Source of the DNA: Nitrosopumilaceae archaeon
Lineage (GTDB): Archaea > Thermoproteota > Nitrososphaeria > Nitrososphaerales > Nitrosopumilaceae
Direction: 5' to 3'
NCBI GenBank assembly: GCA_035631875.1
Contig: DASQHX010000011.1
Span: forward strand, 186,001-250,000
DNA: 64,000 nt
Shown here: positions 9,201 through 17,203 of the stretch, piece after piece
Position numbering within the stretch: position 1 is the stretch's first letter
Layout of the letters: every line of letters begins with the position of its first letter
The notes under the pieces: model-generated
What the model saw: the letters and a program-made list of their open reading frames with translations, nothing else
Databases searched by the model: none
Told to the model about the DNA's origin: nothing
Position numbers and translations under genes: made by a program

Positions 9201-9521
9201 ATGAACAAACCTATCATAACTAGCGTGGCTCTGTTGAGCCTCTTTGCTGCATCTGCGTTTTTACCTATGGCAGCTGCACAATATAGCAGCAACCCAGCTT
9301 ACTCACAAGGTGGCGGTGGTGGTGTTACATTAGAGGAGCAGTTGAAACTAGCCCATGCTAAGGTAACTGAAGCCGCAGCAAATCCACATACTGGTTCTGG
9401 TACTCCAGTTCTTGATGCAAATGGTGTAGTCGGTGCATCAATAGTAGTCGGTGCAGTATTTGGTGGAATTTTCCTTGCCTTTGTAGTAAGAGCAAAACAA
9501 GCAAAGAAAACAGCATACTAA
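9201..9521 (+). CDS. small secreted/membrane protein, possible accessory AMO subunit
   Basis: A 106-residue protein with a clear signal peptide (NKPIITSVALLSLFAASAFL, cleavage after AAA-Q near residue 26), a Gly-rich linker, an amphipathic helix (TLEEQLKLAHAKVTEAAAN) and one C-terminal membrane helix (GASIVVGAVFGGIFLAFVV) ending in RAKQAKK. A TATA-like GTTAAATATG at 9158-9167 and a short leader with AGGTG precede the ATG. Codons are richer in C-ending forms than in neighbours, like the amo genes, which suggests high expression. With the next gene it forms a pair of small membrane proteins whose size and topology would fit the newer archaeal AMO subunits AmoY/AmoZ; that is inference only. Confidence 0.7.
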   Translation: MNKPIITSVALLSLFAASAFLPMAAAQYSSNPAYSQGGGGGVTLEEQLKLAHAKVTEAAANPHTGSGTPVLDANGVVGASIVVGAVFGGIFLAFVVRAKQAKKTAY

Positions 9522-9617
9522 CTCTTCCTTTTTATTATTTTAATTCTCTATTGTAAGATGAGTCGTTTTTCCTTTAACAGAAATGTATATATCATACATG
9601 AAATGTTTTGATTGTTG

Positions 9618-9884
9618 ATGAGCGCTGTATTTGCTATGCTCGTAGGTGTGCTGTCAAACTTTGCTGGTCAAATAGGTCCAAACTATGACCCATTGTTCTA
9701 TGATGTCATGATCTACATATTTGCGACCATGATGTTTGCAGTATTCCTCCTTGGAGTAATTGCATTCTGGCTTAGAGTACACGGTCTAGGTGGAGATACC
9801 AGAGAAAGATGGGTCTCAGAACTTGACAAGCACTTTGAGAAAGAAGGCATCGGCTTGATACCAGACAACGGAAAATACTGGTAA
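9618..9884 (+). CDS. small two-helix membrane protein, possible accessory AMO subunit
   Basis: An 88-residue protein: first helix AVFAMLVGVLSNFAG, second helix MIYIFATMMFAVFLLGVIAFWL, then a soluble tail with conserved-looking GGDTRERWVSELDKHFEKEG and a DNGKYW end. I start it at ATG 9618, 28 bases after the TATA box TGTATATATC (9583-9592); two upstream in-frame TTG codons are less likely. Codon choice (ATC, TAC, GAC) resembles the amo genes. The pair 9201-9884 is a candidate for AmoY/AmoZ, or for other redox-chain subunits; I cannot settle this by eye. Confidence 0.7.
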   Translation: MSAVFAMLVGVLSNFAGQIGPNYDPLFYDVMIYIFATMMFAVFLLGVIAFWLRVHGLGGDTRERWVSELDKHFEKEGIGLIPDNGKYW

Positions 9885-9936
9885 ATTTCCATTCTTTTTC
9901 CTTATTTTTCATTAATTAAATGATAATGAATATTGT

Positions 9937-10455
9937 CTAAGTTCCAGGTGGTGTGAAGCTTGGACTGCCACTTTCTGAAGCTTTCGAAATGAATTCTGCC
10001 TTGTAATGAGCTCCGTCTTCAAGCTGTGTATGTATAAAGTCTGGTGACTCTACTCCATTTACAAGTATTCTTGATTTAGTTTCATCCATATCACGTAAGG
10101 GAAATTTCCAAACCCATAGAAACTGTCCAATTTCAAATCTGTATTTGTTGTTCCAAGCTGCATAAATCACTCCGTCATTTGAAAGCGTATAAAGTGATTT
10201 TTGACATCCTCCCTCAAATCCTACTTTGGCTGGAATATCTGCTTTTTTTCCATCCACCGTTAATTCTAAAGTTGCAGAAATTTTGTAGTTTATGTCGCGA
10301 TTGTTTATGCATTGGTATAGTGGATCATCTTTGTGTAGGTAATTCTGAATTTCAAGACCGCCAAAATAAATCGCAAAACCTATTGCTGCAGTAATTGCTA
10401 AGAATTTGAGAGTTTTTTTGCGCTTTGTAGGATCGCCCATTCCAGGCCAAATCAT
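9937..10455 (-). CDS. membrane-anchored hypothetical protein
   Basis: A 172-residue protein with a short basic N-terminus (GDPTKRKKTLKF), one membrane helix (LAITAAIGFAIYFGGLEI) and an extracellular beta-rich domain containing two Cys (residues about 49 and 84) that could form a disulphide. The C-terminus is Ser/Pro-rich. It is convergent with the 88-residue membrane protein. I do not recognise a functional family; it looks like the conserved single-helix surface proteins common in ammonia-oxidising archaea. Confidence 0.65.
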   Translation of the reverse strand: MIWPGMGDPTKRKKTLKFLAITAAIGFAIYFGGLEIQNYLHKDDPLYQCINNRDINYKISATLELTVDGKKADIPAKVGFEGGCQKSLYTLSNDGVIYAAWNNKYRFEIGQFLWVWKFPLRDMDETKSRILVNGVESPDFIHTQLEDGAHYKAEFISKASESGSPSFTPPGT

Positions 10456-10602
10456 AGATTTAGTCTATGTATTAGAGTTATAATGATTTGTATAGTTTCT
10501 ATATTGTCTAAATAGGAACATGATCAGTTAAACAGAAAATATGTTATACCTGTTCTATGAAATGCTATTTTTAATATTTTAAAAATAATTTTTTAAAAGA
10601 AA

Positions 10603-10947
10603 TTAAAGTGTGGAATCTCCACGTTTTTTAGATCCGATATCTATAGTTTCTGCTACGTCAGTTATGAAGATTTTTCCCTCACCTGCTGCTCCTGTGCTTG
10701 CCGCAGAAAGAATCTTTTCCACAATTTTGTCGACCAGATCATCCTTAGATACTACCATGATCGTCGAATTCGCATTAAATGCAGGTCTATATGCACCAGT
10801 TCCTCTTCCGCTAGCAAACACTGGTCTTTCAAGCTGGCCTCTTCCTTTTGTATCGGAAATTGTCAAACCGCCAATTCCAGTTTCTAGTATTGCAGAAGCA
10901 ACTACTTCTACTTTCGATGCTGGGACTACTGCTTCAATTTTTTTCAT
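10603..10947 (-). CDS. PII-family nitrogen regulatory protein
   Basis: A 114-residue GlnB/GlnK-like protein. The first strand KKIEAVVPASKVEVVASAI, the B-loop TGAAGEGKIFITDV and the following ETIDIGSKKRGD are standard PII features that bind ATP and 2-oxoglutarate. The T-loop (GRGTGAYRPAF region) differs from the canonical sequence and has no Tyr at the usual uridylylation site. PII proteins plug Amt channels and tune nitrogen enzymes according to 2-oxoglutarate and ADP/ATP. Amt lies 3.5 kb away, separated by the repeat-bounded segment. It is transcribed divergently from the Cas4-like gene. Confidence 0.9.
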   Translation of the reverse strand: MKKIEAVVPASKVEVVASAILETGIGGLTISDTKGRGQLERPVFASGRGTGAYRPAFNANSTIMVVSKDDLVDKIVEKILSAASTGAAGEGKIFITDVAETIDIGSKKRGDSTL

Positions 10948-11027
10948 AATTTATAACCCAAACCACATATGAATCGCTTTTATTAAAGTATTGCTAAAAT
11001 TTATACAAAAAATTTCAATTAAAAATA

Positions 11028-11101
11028 ATATCATAAAAAAAAATTTCTAGGATAAAATACCTTTTATAGTTGCAGTACAGAATTCGAAGAGATGTCTGGA
11101 G
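11028..11101 (+). repeat. 74-bp direct repeat, copy 1 (amt promoter copy)
   Basis: Bases 11028-11101 are identical to 14433-14506. The repeat holds an A-tract, the TATA box (CTTTTATAGT, 11061-11070), a GTACAGAATTC motif (11075-11085) and the first ten coding bases (Met-Ser-Gly). It ends within codon 4 of both genes. The perfect identity in an AT-rich intergenic region means a recent copy or conversion event. Confidence 0.95.
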
Positions 11102-11841
11102 TACAGAAAGTGCAAAAAGGAAAAATTTTAGGAAAAGTTCAAGACAAAATTAAAGAAGGAATTGAAAATTATCGTGCTGCAGGTGACGCTCCAGCTAAAG
11201 TTGATGTCTATGATGTAATTGAGCAAGTATTTGCAGTTATTAATCCAAATTTAAACGATGAAAGTAAAATCTCTGTAGATGAGGTTAGTGGATGTCTAAG
11301 AAGCGCATACCTTGATCGTAAATCTCCTGCAGAACGAACACATAAACAAATGATGTCTACTTTAATGGAAAAAAGTGCTCTAAGTGTATTAGAAAGACCA
11401 TCTGAGGGAATAATTGAAATTGATTCTAAACTAAAACTAGTTGGTCGTGCAGATAGGGTAGAGGATGATGTCGTAATGATGTTTAGAACTGCAGAAGAAT
11501 TGCCAGAGATGCCACATGCTGAGCATTTTATGCAATTAAATTCATACCTACACATGTTTGAAAAACCAGAAGGTGTTATAGTGTATTTTGATAAAGATGG
11601 CAATGAAATGGAATTTATCGTTCCAAAAAGTGAGAAACTTTTTGGTGAAACTAAACGAAGAGCACGTATTCTTAATACGTTATTAAATAATAACGTGATA
11701 CCAGCTCTAGAACCATCACCTAGATGCATGGGCTGTGCACATAACGAAAAGTGTTATTATCCATCAGAAGACAAGCAAAAATGGGGATTCTGGGCTCGCG
11801 GCAAGTGGCGCGAATTAAAACCAAAAGATTCTATCTTTTAG
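11092..11841 (+). CDS. Cas4-like Fe-S PD-(D/E)XK-fold protein, active site apparently altered
   Basis: A 249-residue protein with the Cas4/RecB-type layout: Cys68 in SGCLRSAY, GRAD motif (Asp121), QLNSY (148-152), and a C-terminal CMGC...C cluster (Cys212, 215, 221). These four Cys are placed as in Cas4 proteins that hold a 4Fe-4S cluster. The expected E-x-K pair after the GxxD motif is read as Met130-Phe-Arg132, so nuclease activity is doubtful. No CRISPR array or other cas gene is present. The promoter and first codons are an exact copy of those of amt, so expression should follow the ammonium transporter. It could be a DNA-end processing protein or a DNA-binding relic of that fold. Confidence 0.65.
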   Translation: MSGVQKVQKGKILGKVQDKIKEGIENYRAAGDAPAKVDVYDVIEQVFAVINPNLNDESKISVDEVSGCLRSAYLDRKSPAERTHKQMMSTLMEKSALSVLERPSEGIIEIDSKLKLVGRADRVEDDVVMMFRTAEELPEMPHAEHFMQLNSYLHMFEKPEGVIVYFDKDGNEMEFIVPKSEKLFGETKRRARILNTLLNNNVIPALEPSPRCMGCAHNEKCYYPSEDKQKWGFWARGKWRELKPKDSIF

Positions 11842-11853
11842 ATTTTAATTTTT

Positions 11854-12615
11854 TTACCAAATATTAAATCCATCAGGAACCTTACGTATTCCAATAAGAG
11901 AACCTGTTTCTTTGTCTCTGATGATGTTAGATCCTTGTGGTATCCAATCATCAGGAGAAACAAAATAGATAGTTCCATCAATCATTAGTGTGATGTATTT
12001 GTATGTAGTAGCTAATTGTTGTTCTGCAAAATTAAGCAAACTTGAAACAGGAATTAATCTTACAGAATTTTTACATGATATTATTTTTGAATCTTTACTT
12101 TCCCAAATAGGATATGGTGAATATTTTACTCCTCTGGCTCTAAAAAATAATGGTTTGAGAGATATTATCAAACATAATGTGAGAAAAAATATTCCTGTAA
12201 CAAAATAAAGTTGAGCGTATTGGTCTATATGAAAATGACTCGCAGAAATAGTGCCATACCCTAATCTATTTGCAATTGTTGGAGGTAAATTTTGCAGATC
12301 AAAATATTTTGCTTGAATATAATACATACCTGTATACGTCATCAACGAACCAGTTAAGGAAAGAAAAGTTGGTATTGAACCTCTCCAAAAAATACTAAAT
12401 ACAAATAAAGCTAGAATCGGTAATATTAGAAAATCTGTTTCTTGTCTAGCTCTTGGGTTGATGCCACTTGCAATGGAAAAAATAATCTGTAAAATGATTA
12501 GGGAGAAAAACGAAAATAAACTAATTGAACTCCAAAATCTACTCCTTGGAAAAAACCAATCTTGAATTGTATCAATAAACGCCCATCTTTCAATATTTGA
12601 TTTTACCTTCACCAT
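11854..12615 (-). CDS. multi-pass membrane protein of unknown function
   Basis: A 253-residue protein with about four to five membrane helices in its first 170 residues (SISLFSFFSLIILQIIFSIA; LILPILALFVFSIFW; FLSLTGSLMTYTGMYYI; FVTGIFFLTLCLIISL) and a C-terminal soluble domain of about 85 residues ending GSLIGIRKVPDGFNIW. I do not recognise the family. It is convergent with the Cas4-like gene, 12 bases apart, and lies inside the 3.4-kb segment bounded by the 74-bp repeats. Confidence 0.65.
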   Translation of the reverse strand: MVKVKSNIERWAFIDTIQDWFFPRSRFWSSISLFSFFSLIILQIIFSIASGINPRARQETDFLILPILALFVFSIFWRGSIPTFLSLTGSLMTYTGMYYIQAKYFDLQNLPPTIANRLGYGTISASHFHIDQYAQLYFVTGIFFLTLCLIISLKPLFFRARGVKYSPYPIWESKDSKIISCKNSVRLIPVSSLLNFAEQQLATTYKYITLMIDGTIYFVSPDDWIPQGSNIIRDKETGSLIGIRKVPDGFNIW

Positions 12616-12658
12616 GTAATATAATGGGCATCGTCAGAATTATGTACTTCTATTTCAA

Positions 12659-12883
12659 CTACAATAGATCTGAATCTTCAACCTTGTTTAGATATGCACG
12701 AGTCTTGTATGGTTTGATCTGACCTTTGTGATAATAAAGTATCTTTGTTCCATGTTCAAAAGGAACTATTTCAATAGAATCTGTTGATTGCATGGAACTT
12801 TCAGATTCTTTTAGATATTCAAATAATTCTTTTTTACTCATCTTGAGAAGCTCATTTAGAGGTTTTATTTTAGAAACTCTCAA
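12659..12883 (-). CDS. small charged hypothetical protein
   Basis: A 74-residue soluble protein: an N-terminal helix (LNELLKMSKKELFEYLKESE) followed by a beta-rich half (IEIVPFEHGTKILYYHKG). No recognised family. It precedes the 253-residue membrane protein gene on the same strand (43-base gap), so the two may be co-transcribed. Coding status rests on an uninterrupted frame, a normal amino-acid make-up and an AT-rich upstream element; moderate certainty. Confidence 0.5.
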   Translation of the reverse strand: MRVSKIKPLNELLKMSKKELFEYLKESESSMQSTDSIEIVPFEHGTKILYYHKGQIKPYKTRAYLNKVEDSDLL

Positions 12884-13022
12884 TGATTTACAACTATGTT
12901 AATCTTATATAAAAATAACAGGTAGTCATATGATCAAAATTTTTACAAGTGATTTTAAAAAAATAAGATCTAAGATGAAATATTTAATCATTAAATATGA
13001 GCAATGACGTGCCAAGATAGGT

Positions 13023-13499
13023 TTGGCTGATTCGAAGATAAATTGGTATGATGATTTTCTTGGTGTGGGTTATCATTTCTATGATGTGAGACCCAGAATT
13101 CTTTTAATTTTTGATGAAAGGAAAAAAATTCCCACAATATGGAACAAAGTTATAAAATATTGGCCAGATGATGAGATTAAAATTAGATTTGTTGAAAAAG
13201 AGGATTCATTTGAATTTGTTCTATACTGTGAATCTCGTATTATACTTGCAACATGGGTTTTCTTAAAATCTCTCAAAATATCTGACAATTACAAGAGATT
13301 TAAAGAAGATTATGATGGAGCTGCTAACTTTGGTTTGGCATTATACAAACCAAAAGGTGATTCATACGAACTTGAGATATTCAAATACACAAAAAGAATC
13401 ACAAATCTAAAATTCTTAAATGAATCTGATACTGAACTAGATTTTATTGTCAGTAGATCTAGAAAAATTCTCCAGGATACAAAAAAAGAACAGAATTAG
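13023..13499 (+). CDS. hypothetical soluble protein
   Basis: A 158-residue protein, start TTG, 27 bases after an AT-rich TATA-like element (ATTAAATATG near 12991-13000). The sequence is mixed alpha/beta with aromatic-rich segments (NWYDDFLGVGYHFYDVRP) and a helix LATWVFLKSLKI. No family recognised. It lies inside the repeat-bounded segment and faces the PH-like gene convergently. Confidence 0.55.
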   Translation: MADSKINWYDDFLGVGYHFYDVRPRILLIFDERKKIPTIWNKVIKYWPDDEIKIRFVEKEDSFEFVLYCESRIILATWVFLKSLKISDNYKRFKEDYDGAANFGLALYKPKGDSYELEIFKYTKRITNLKFLNESDTELDFIVSRSRKILQDTKKEQN

Positions 13500-13556
13500 A
13501 TTTCAATTTTTTATATTATTTTTATAATTTTAAATCTGGGAAATTAAAATAAAATC

Positions 13557-14039
13557 TCAAATACGTGATTTTAGCAAATCCATCCATGCAGTCCAATCTA
13601 CATTATAATACAAAAGTGGTTGTCTAATAGGATAATTGGTCACACTCTTAGCTATGACAAAATCATACATTCTCTCCTTTCCGTCTTTAGAAAATTTTAT
13701 TCTCATAAAATTTACCTTTCGTAGTGTAATTTGGCTAACTTCAATAATGGCATCTAAAGGCATAATCCAGCTTTTTGTATTCTCAGAAATGTCTTCATCA
13801 AGTTGAGTTTCGGAATAGTCCCATAGTTGTGTTACTTTTACTTTATCTTCACCAAAATATTTCTCCCTTTCTTTTGGTGAAACATACAGATATCGTGGAA
13901 CAAAGATTAGATTTTTGTTTGTTATAACCAGAATCCCTTCCTTGCTTTTATTGAAAAATCCCTTTAATCCAGGTACAATTGCCCAGATTTTCGGTAATGC
14001 GGCAATCATATGCTCATCTTCTTCTAAATTTACTCTCAC
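13557..14039 (-). CDS. bacterial-PH/GRAM-like domain protein
   Basis: A 160-residue soluble protein whose core reads GILVITNKNLIFVPRYLYVS, then MPLDAIIEVSQITLRK and a strand MRIKFSKDGKERMYDFVIA. This order (strand that turns on, switch helix, strand on substrate) is typical of bacterial PH-like and GRAM-like folds, which bind lipids or proteins at membranes. The assignment is by pattern only. It lies in the 3.4-kb segment between the 74-bp repeats. Confidence 0.55.
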   Translation of the reverse strand: MRVNLEEDEHMIAALPKIWAIVPGLKGFFNKSKEGILVITNKNLIFVPRYLYVSPKEREKYFGEDKVKVTQLWDYSETQLDEDISENTKSWIMPLDAIIEVSQITLRKVNFMRIKFSKDGKERMYDFVIAKSVTNYPIRQPLLYYNVDWTAWMDLLKSRI

Positions 14040-14137
14040 TATCTTAGTAGATGTATTACTGCTTCAAATTAGTCTATCTGTGAAAAAATAATTTTTGCAT
14101 ATGTCATTACAAAAAATAGGATTTGTTGCTGTTTGTT

Positions 14138-14302
14138 CTATTCATGAGTTCCATGAGATTCAAAGTTGAATCCATATGTTCCAGCATGTTTGTTTTCCTT
14201 CACTCGTTTGTACCTATAGGCGCGTTCTGCAAAATAGATTGCGATAGTAATTGCAGTAGTAGCTGCTGTTGCGATGTATATTGCCCATCCTGCTTCTGAC
14301 AT
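14138..14302 (-). CDS. 54-residue single-helix membrane protein
   Basis: A short frame, ATG at 14300-14302: MSEAGWAIYIATAATTAITI continues as one membrane helix to IYFAERAYRY, then a polar tail with His-rich end (ESHGTHE). A TATA-like TTATTATAC lies 25-34 bases upstream on the minus strand, as for leaderless genes. It is divergent from amt, and its promoter shares the 14303-14432 region. Small one-helix proteins beside transporters often act as subunits or regulators; nothing here proves that. Confidence 0.6.
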   Translation of the reverse strand: MSEAGWAIYIATAATTAITIAIYFAERAYRYKRVKENKHAGTYGFNFESHGTHE

Positions 14303-14432
14303 AAAAACTATAACCACTTGTCTAGTATAATAATTTTTCTTAAATTTTTTATAATTTTAAGATATATGTCAATTTTCTAAAAATTAATTTCTAATATATG
14401 CACGATCAGACAATATTTTAAAATTTAACATT

Positions 14433-14506
14433 ATATCATAAAAAAAAATTTCTAGGATAAAATACCTTTTATAGTTGCAGTACAGAATTCGAAGAGATGT
14501 CTGGAG
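14433..14506 (+). repeat. 74-bp direct repeat, copy 2 (at amt)
   Basis: Identical to 11028-11101. Contains the amt TATA box (CTTTTATAG, 14466-14474), the GTACAGAATTC motif (14480-14490) and the first ten bases of amt. The distance between the two copies is 3405 bp, same orientation. Confidence 0.95.
14466..14474 (+). promoter_or_regulatory. TATA box of amt
   Basis: CTTTTATAG centred 27 bases before the amt ATG, giving a leaderless transcript. The GTACAGAATTC motif sits between the TATA box and the start, where a repressor would block transcription. Confidence 0.65.
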
Positions 14507-16002
14507 CATTAGAAGCAACATCAATTCAATTTGTCACTAAAAATAAATGGCCACTAGTATTTGCAGTGGCAGCTTTACTTGTTACAGTTGCAGGATTTAC
14601 AGCAGTTCAAGACGCACATGCCCAATTTGGCCCTCTTAACAAATTAGCAGATCCAAACAAAACATCTGAATTCCACTGCAATTCTCCAATGATGCCACCA
14701 GGTAACGGTACATTTGGAGGAAGTTCTGCACCCTGTATTGATACAGGAGACACCACTTTCATGTACGCTGCAGCATCATTCGTCATGATAATGACTCCTG
14801 GTGGTGTAGGTTTCCTATATGGTGGTATGACAAGAAGAAAGAATGCATTAACAGTTATCTTACAAAACTTTTTGGTTTATGCAATAGTTAGTATTCAATG
14901 GGTAGTATGGGGTTACGCCATAATGTTTGGTCCAAGTGCAGATCCGTATGGATTCATTGGTAATTTAGACTGGGCAGGATTGAATAATGTTCTTACAAAT
15001 GCACCTGCTGATGTGTATGCTCCAACTATTCCACATTTGGCATATGTAATGTTTCAGCTTATGTTTGCAGCAATTACTCCAGCATTAGCTATAGCAGGTT
15101 ATGCAGATAGAGTAAAGATGAGTGCATTTATGATACATGTAGTTCTATGGACCACATTTATTTACGATGTTGCAGGTCACGCCAACTGGTCATTAGGAAG
15201 TCAAGGAAGTGCACCAGGTTGGTTATTCACTTTGGGTACAGAAGACTTTGCAGGTGGTACAGTCATTCACATTACATCAGGATTTGCAGGATTAGCAACA
15301 GCGATGTTCCTAGGAAGAAGAATTGGTTATGGTAAAGCACCATTTGAACCACATTCAATTCCATTAGTTATGTTGGGTGCTACTTTACTTTGGTTTGGTT
15401 GGTTCGGTTTCAACCCAGGAAGTGCAGGCTTTGCAGGTTTCTTGGAAACAGAAGCATTCCAAAATACCAACATTGCTACAGCAGTTGCAGCAATGTGGTG
15501 GGTATTTCTCGCTTGGGCTCACACTGGAAAGACTAGTGCAATGGGTGCCTCAGCTGGTGCTGTAGCAGGTCTAGTTGCAATTACGCCGGCGTCAGGATTC
15601 ATAGGAGTCTATGCATCTATAATCGTGGGCTTTGCATGCGCGACAGTCTGCTTCTACTGTTTGATAATAAAGAATAGAAGAAGAATAGACGATGCATTGG
15701 ACACTTGGCCAGTACATGGTATGGGTGGAGTTGTTGGTGCACTATTGACTGGTGCATTTAGCGAAAAACGCATTAATCCATATGGACATGATGGTTTGTT
15801 CTTTGGAAACCCACAACAAGAACTCATCAATGCAATGGGTGCAGGATTTGCAGCAACATGGGCCTTTGGTATTACGCTCTTGATCTGGAAGATCCAAGAT
15901 GTGATTTGGCCTGGCGGTGTAAGAGTTACACCTAAAGAAGAAGAAATAGGTCTAGATATCTCACAAGTAGGAGAAAGAGCCTACAACATGAGCGAAACCT
16001 AG
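14497..16002 (+). CDS. amt: Amt-family ammonium transporter
   Basis: A 501-residue transporter. Residues 1-43 are a signal peptide ending AHAQ; the mature protein has eleven membrane helices. Key Amt residues are visible: IYDVAGHANW (conserved Asp and His), FAGGTVIHITSGFAGL (first channel His) and HGMGGVVGALLTGAF (second channel His). It imports ammonium for assimilation and supplies nitrogen near the AMO genes. Leaderless start, TATA box 27 bases upstream. Its promoter is one copy of the 74-bp repeat. The C-terminal tail (EEEIGLDISQVGERAYN) matches the regulatory tail that PII contacts. Confidence 0.96.
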   Translation: MSGALEATSIQFVTKNKWPLVFAVAALLVTVAGFTAVQDAHAQFGPLNKLADPNKTSEFHCNSPMMPPGNGTFGGSSAPCIDTGDTTFMYAAASFVMIMTPGGVGFLYGGMTRRKNALTVILQNFLVYAIVSIQWVVWGYAIMFGPSADPYGFIGNLDWAGLNNVLTNAPADVYAPTIPHLAYVMFQLMFAAITPALAIAGYADRVKMSAFMIHVVLWTTFIYDVAGHANWSLGSQGSAPGWLFTLGTEDFAGGTVIHITSGFAGLATAMFLGRRIGYGKAPFEPHSIPLVMLGATLLWFGWFGFNPGSAGFAGFLETEAFQNTNIATAVAAMWWVFLAWAHTGKTSAMGASAGAVAGLVAITPASGFIGVYASIIVGFACATVCFYCLIIKNRRRIDDALDTWPVHGMGGVVGALLTGAFSEKRINPYGHDGLFFGNPQQELINAMGAGFAATWAFGITLLIWKIQDVIWPGGVRVTPKEEEIGLDISQVGERAYNMSET

Positions 16003-16169
16003 AAAGATTTTTCTTTCTATACTTTTCATTTTACAAAATCTTAACATATTTTCAATTATACATTAGGAATTTCACCAGACAATCCTTTTCAAATTGTTTT
16101 ATGATTACTTTGTAATATTTGTACAAGCTTGGAAACGGTAAAAAGGAGTAGATTTACCTCTCTTTATCT

Positions 16170-16367
16170 ATGGTTGACAGATGGGCAGTTTTTGTAATAT
16201 TAGAATTTGTAAGTGCAGCTATTGGATTCTTTTGGGGATTTTACACAGGTAAGGCACTCTTCTTATGGATTGGAGGCTTTTTCTTCTCACTTGGAGTCTT
16301 TGCAGCAACCAGATGGGGCTTTGATAAATGGAAACAAAAACAAAAGCCAAGAAAATGGAAAAAGTAA
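16170..16367 (+). CDS. small two-helix membrane protein
   Basis: A 65-residue protein with two hydrophobic helices (AVFVILEFVSAAIGFFWGFY and FLWIGGFFFSLGVFAATRW) and a strongly basic tail (DKWKQKQKPRKWKK) that should face the cytoplasm. ATG start, with an AT-rich element upstream. No family recognised. It lies between amt and the amo genes. Confidence 0.6.
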   Translation: MVDRWAVFVILEFVSAAIGFFWGFYTGKALFLWIGGFFFSLGVFAATRWGFDKWKQKQKPRKWKK

Positions 16368-16478
16368 AAATAAATCACATATTTTATCACCAATAAAAAC
16401 ATAATTAGATTTCATTTTTAGATTTGGGGGATTGGTATGTTTATATCAATCACAAACTGGTAAAACGACAGAGAATAA

Positions 16479-17171
16479 TTGTCAAGTAGATCTGTACGCT
16501 GGGGAAGAAAAAAAAGATATGCTATTGCATCAGTCGTAGCAATAATTGGTATCACATTTGCATATTACAATGTAATACAAACTGCTCCGTATAAAACTAC
16601 TAAAGAATGGAATTTTGATTCTTACAAGAATGATACAGTGCCTGATGGTTTTTCATATCTTCAAACTGATTCACAACCTGGTTACTGGGTTGTTAAGTCT
16701 GATCCATCCGCACCATCTAAACCAAATGTACTTGCTAAATTGACAGATAATGATACTACATTTGATTATCACATTCAACTAATGCCTGACGGTGTTGAAA
16801 GTACAAATTCAGAAACAAGTGTACAGTTTAAGATCAATTCTGGAGAAAAAGAACAAGCAGCAGGTCTGATAATTAGATTTATGGACAATCAGCATTATTT
16901 TGTACTGGTAGCAGATTCTAAGAATAATCTCTTTTCACTATGTAAAGCTGATCCCGAGAAACTCTTATGCATTGAAGATAAATCAGTAAATATTCCTCTG
17001 GGTCAATGGCATATAATAACTACTGATGTATCTGCACAAGGTGTAGCTGGATATCTTGATGGTAAATTGCTTATTCAGAGATATGATCAACACTATCAAA
17101 ATGGGCAGCTTGGACTGTGGACAAAAAAAGATACAGAAGCTTATTTTGATAATCTGACAATAAAGTATTGA
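16479..17171 (+). CDS. membrane-anchored concanavalin-like (LamG/DUF1080-type) protein
   Basis: A 230-residue protein: TTG start, basic N-terminus, one membrane helix (YAIASVVAIIGITFAYYNVI), then an extracellular beta-sandwich. The pattern EWNFDSYKNDTVPDGF ... AAGLIIRFMDNQHYFVLVAD ... PLGQWHIITTDVSAQGVAGYLDGK ... GQLGLWTKKDTEAYFDNLTI is that of LamG-like/3-keto-disaccharide hydrolase-like domains, which bind carbohydrate or act as surface adhesins. Two Cys could make a disulphide. No catalytic residues can be assigned with confidence. Confidence 0.7.
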   Translation: MSSRSVRWGRKKRYAIASVVAIIGITFAYYNVIQTAPYKTTKEWNFDSYKNDTVPDGFSYLQTDSQPGYWVVKSDPSAPSKPNVLAKLTDNDTTFDYHIQLMPDGVESTNSETSVQFKINSGEKEQAAGLIIRFMDNQHYFVLVADSKNNLFSLCKADPEKLLCIEDKSVNIPLGQWHIITTDVSAQGVAGYLDGKLLIQRYDQHYQNGQLGLWTKKDTEAYFDNLTIKY

Positions 17172-17203
17172 TCTTATAATAAATAATCAAAACTATTCAA
17201 GAA

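Noticed and set aside
11092-11841. Cas4 as evidence of a CRISPR-Cas system.
   Set aside because: No direct-repeat array, no other cas gene, and the apparent active site is altered.
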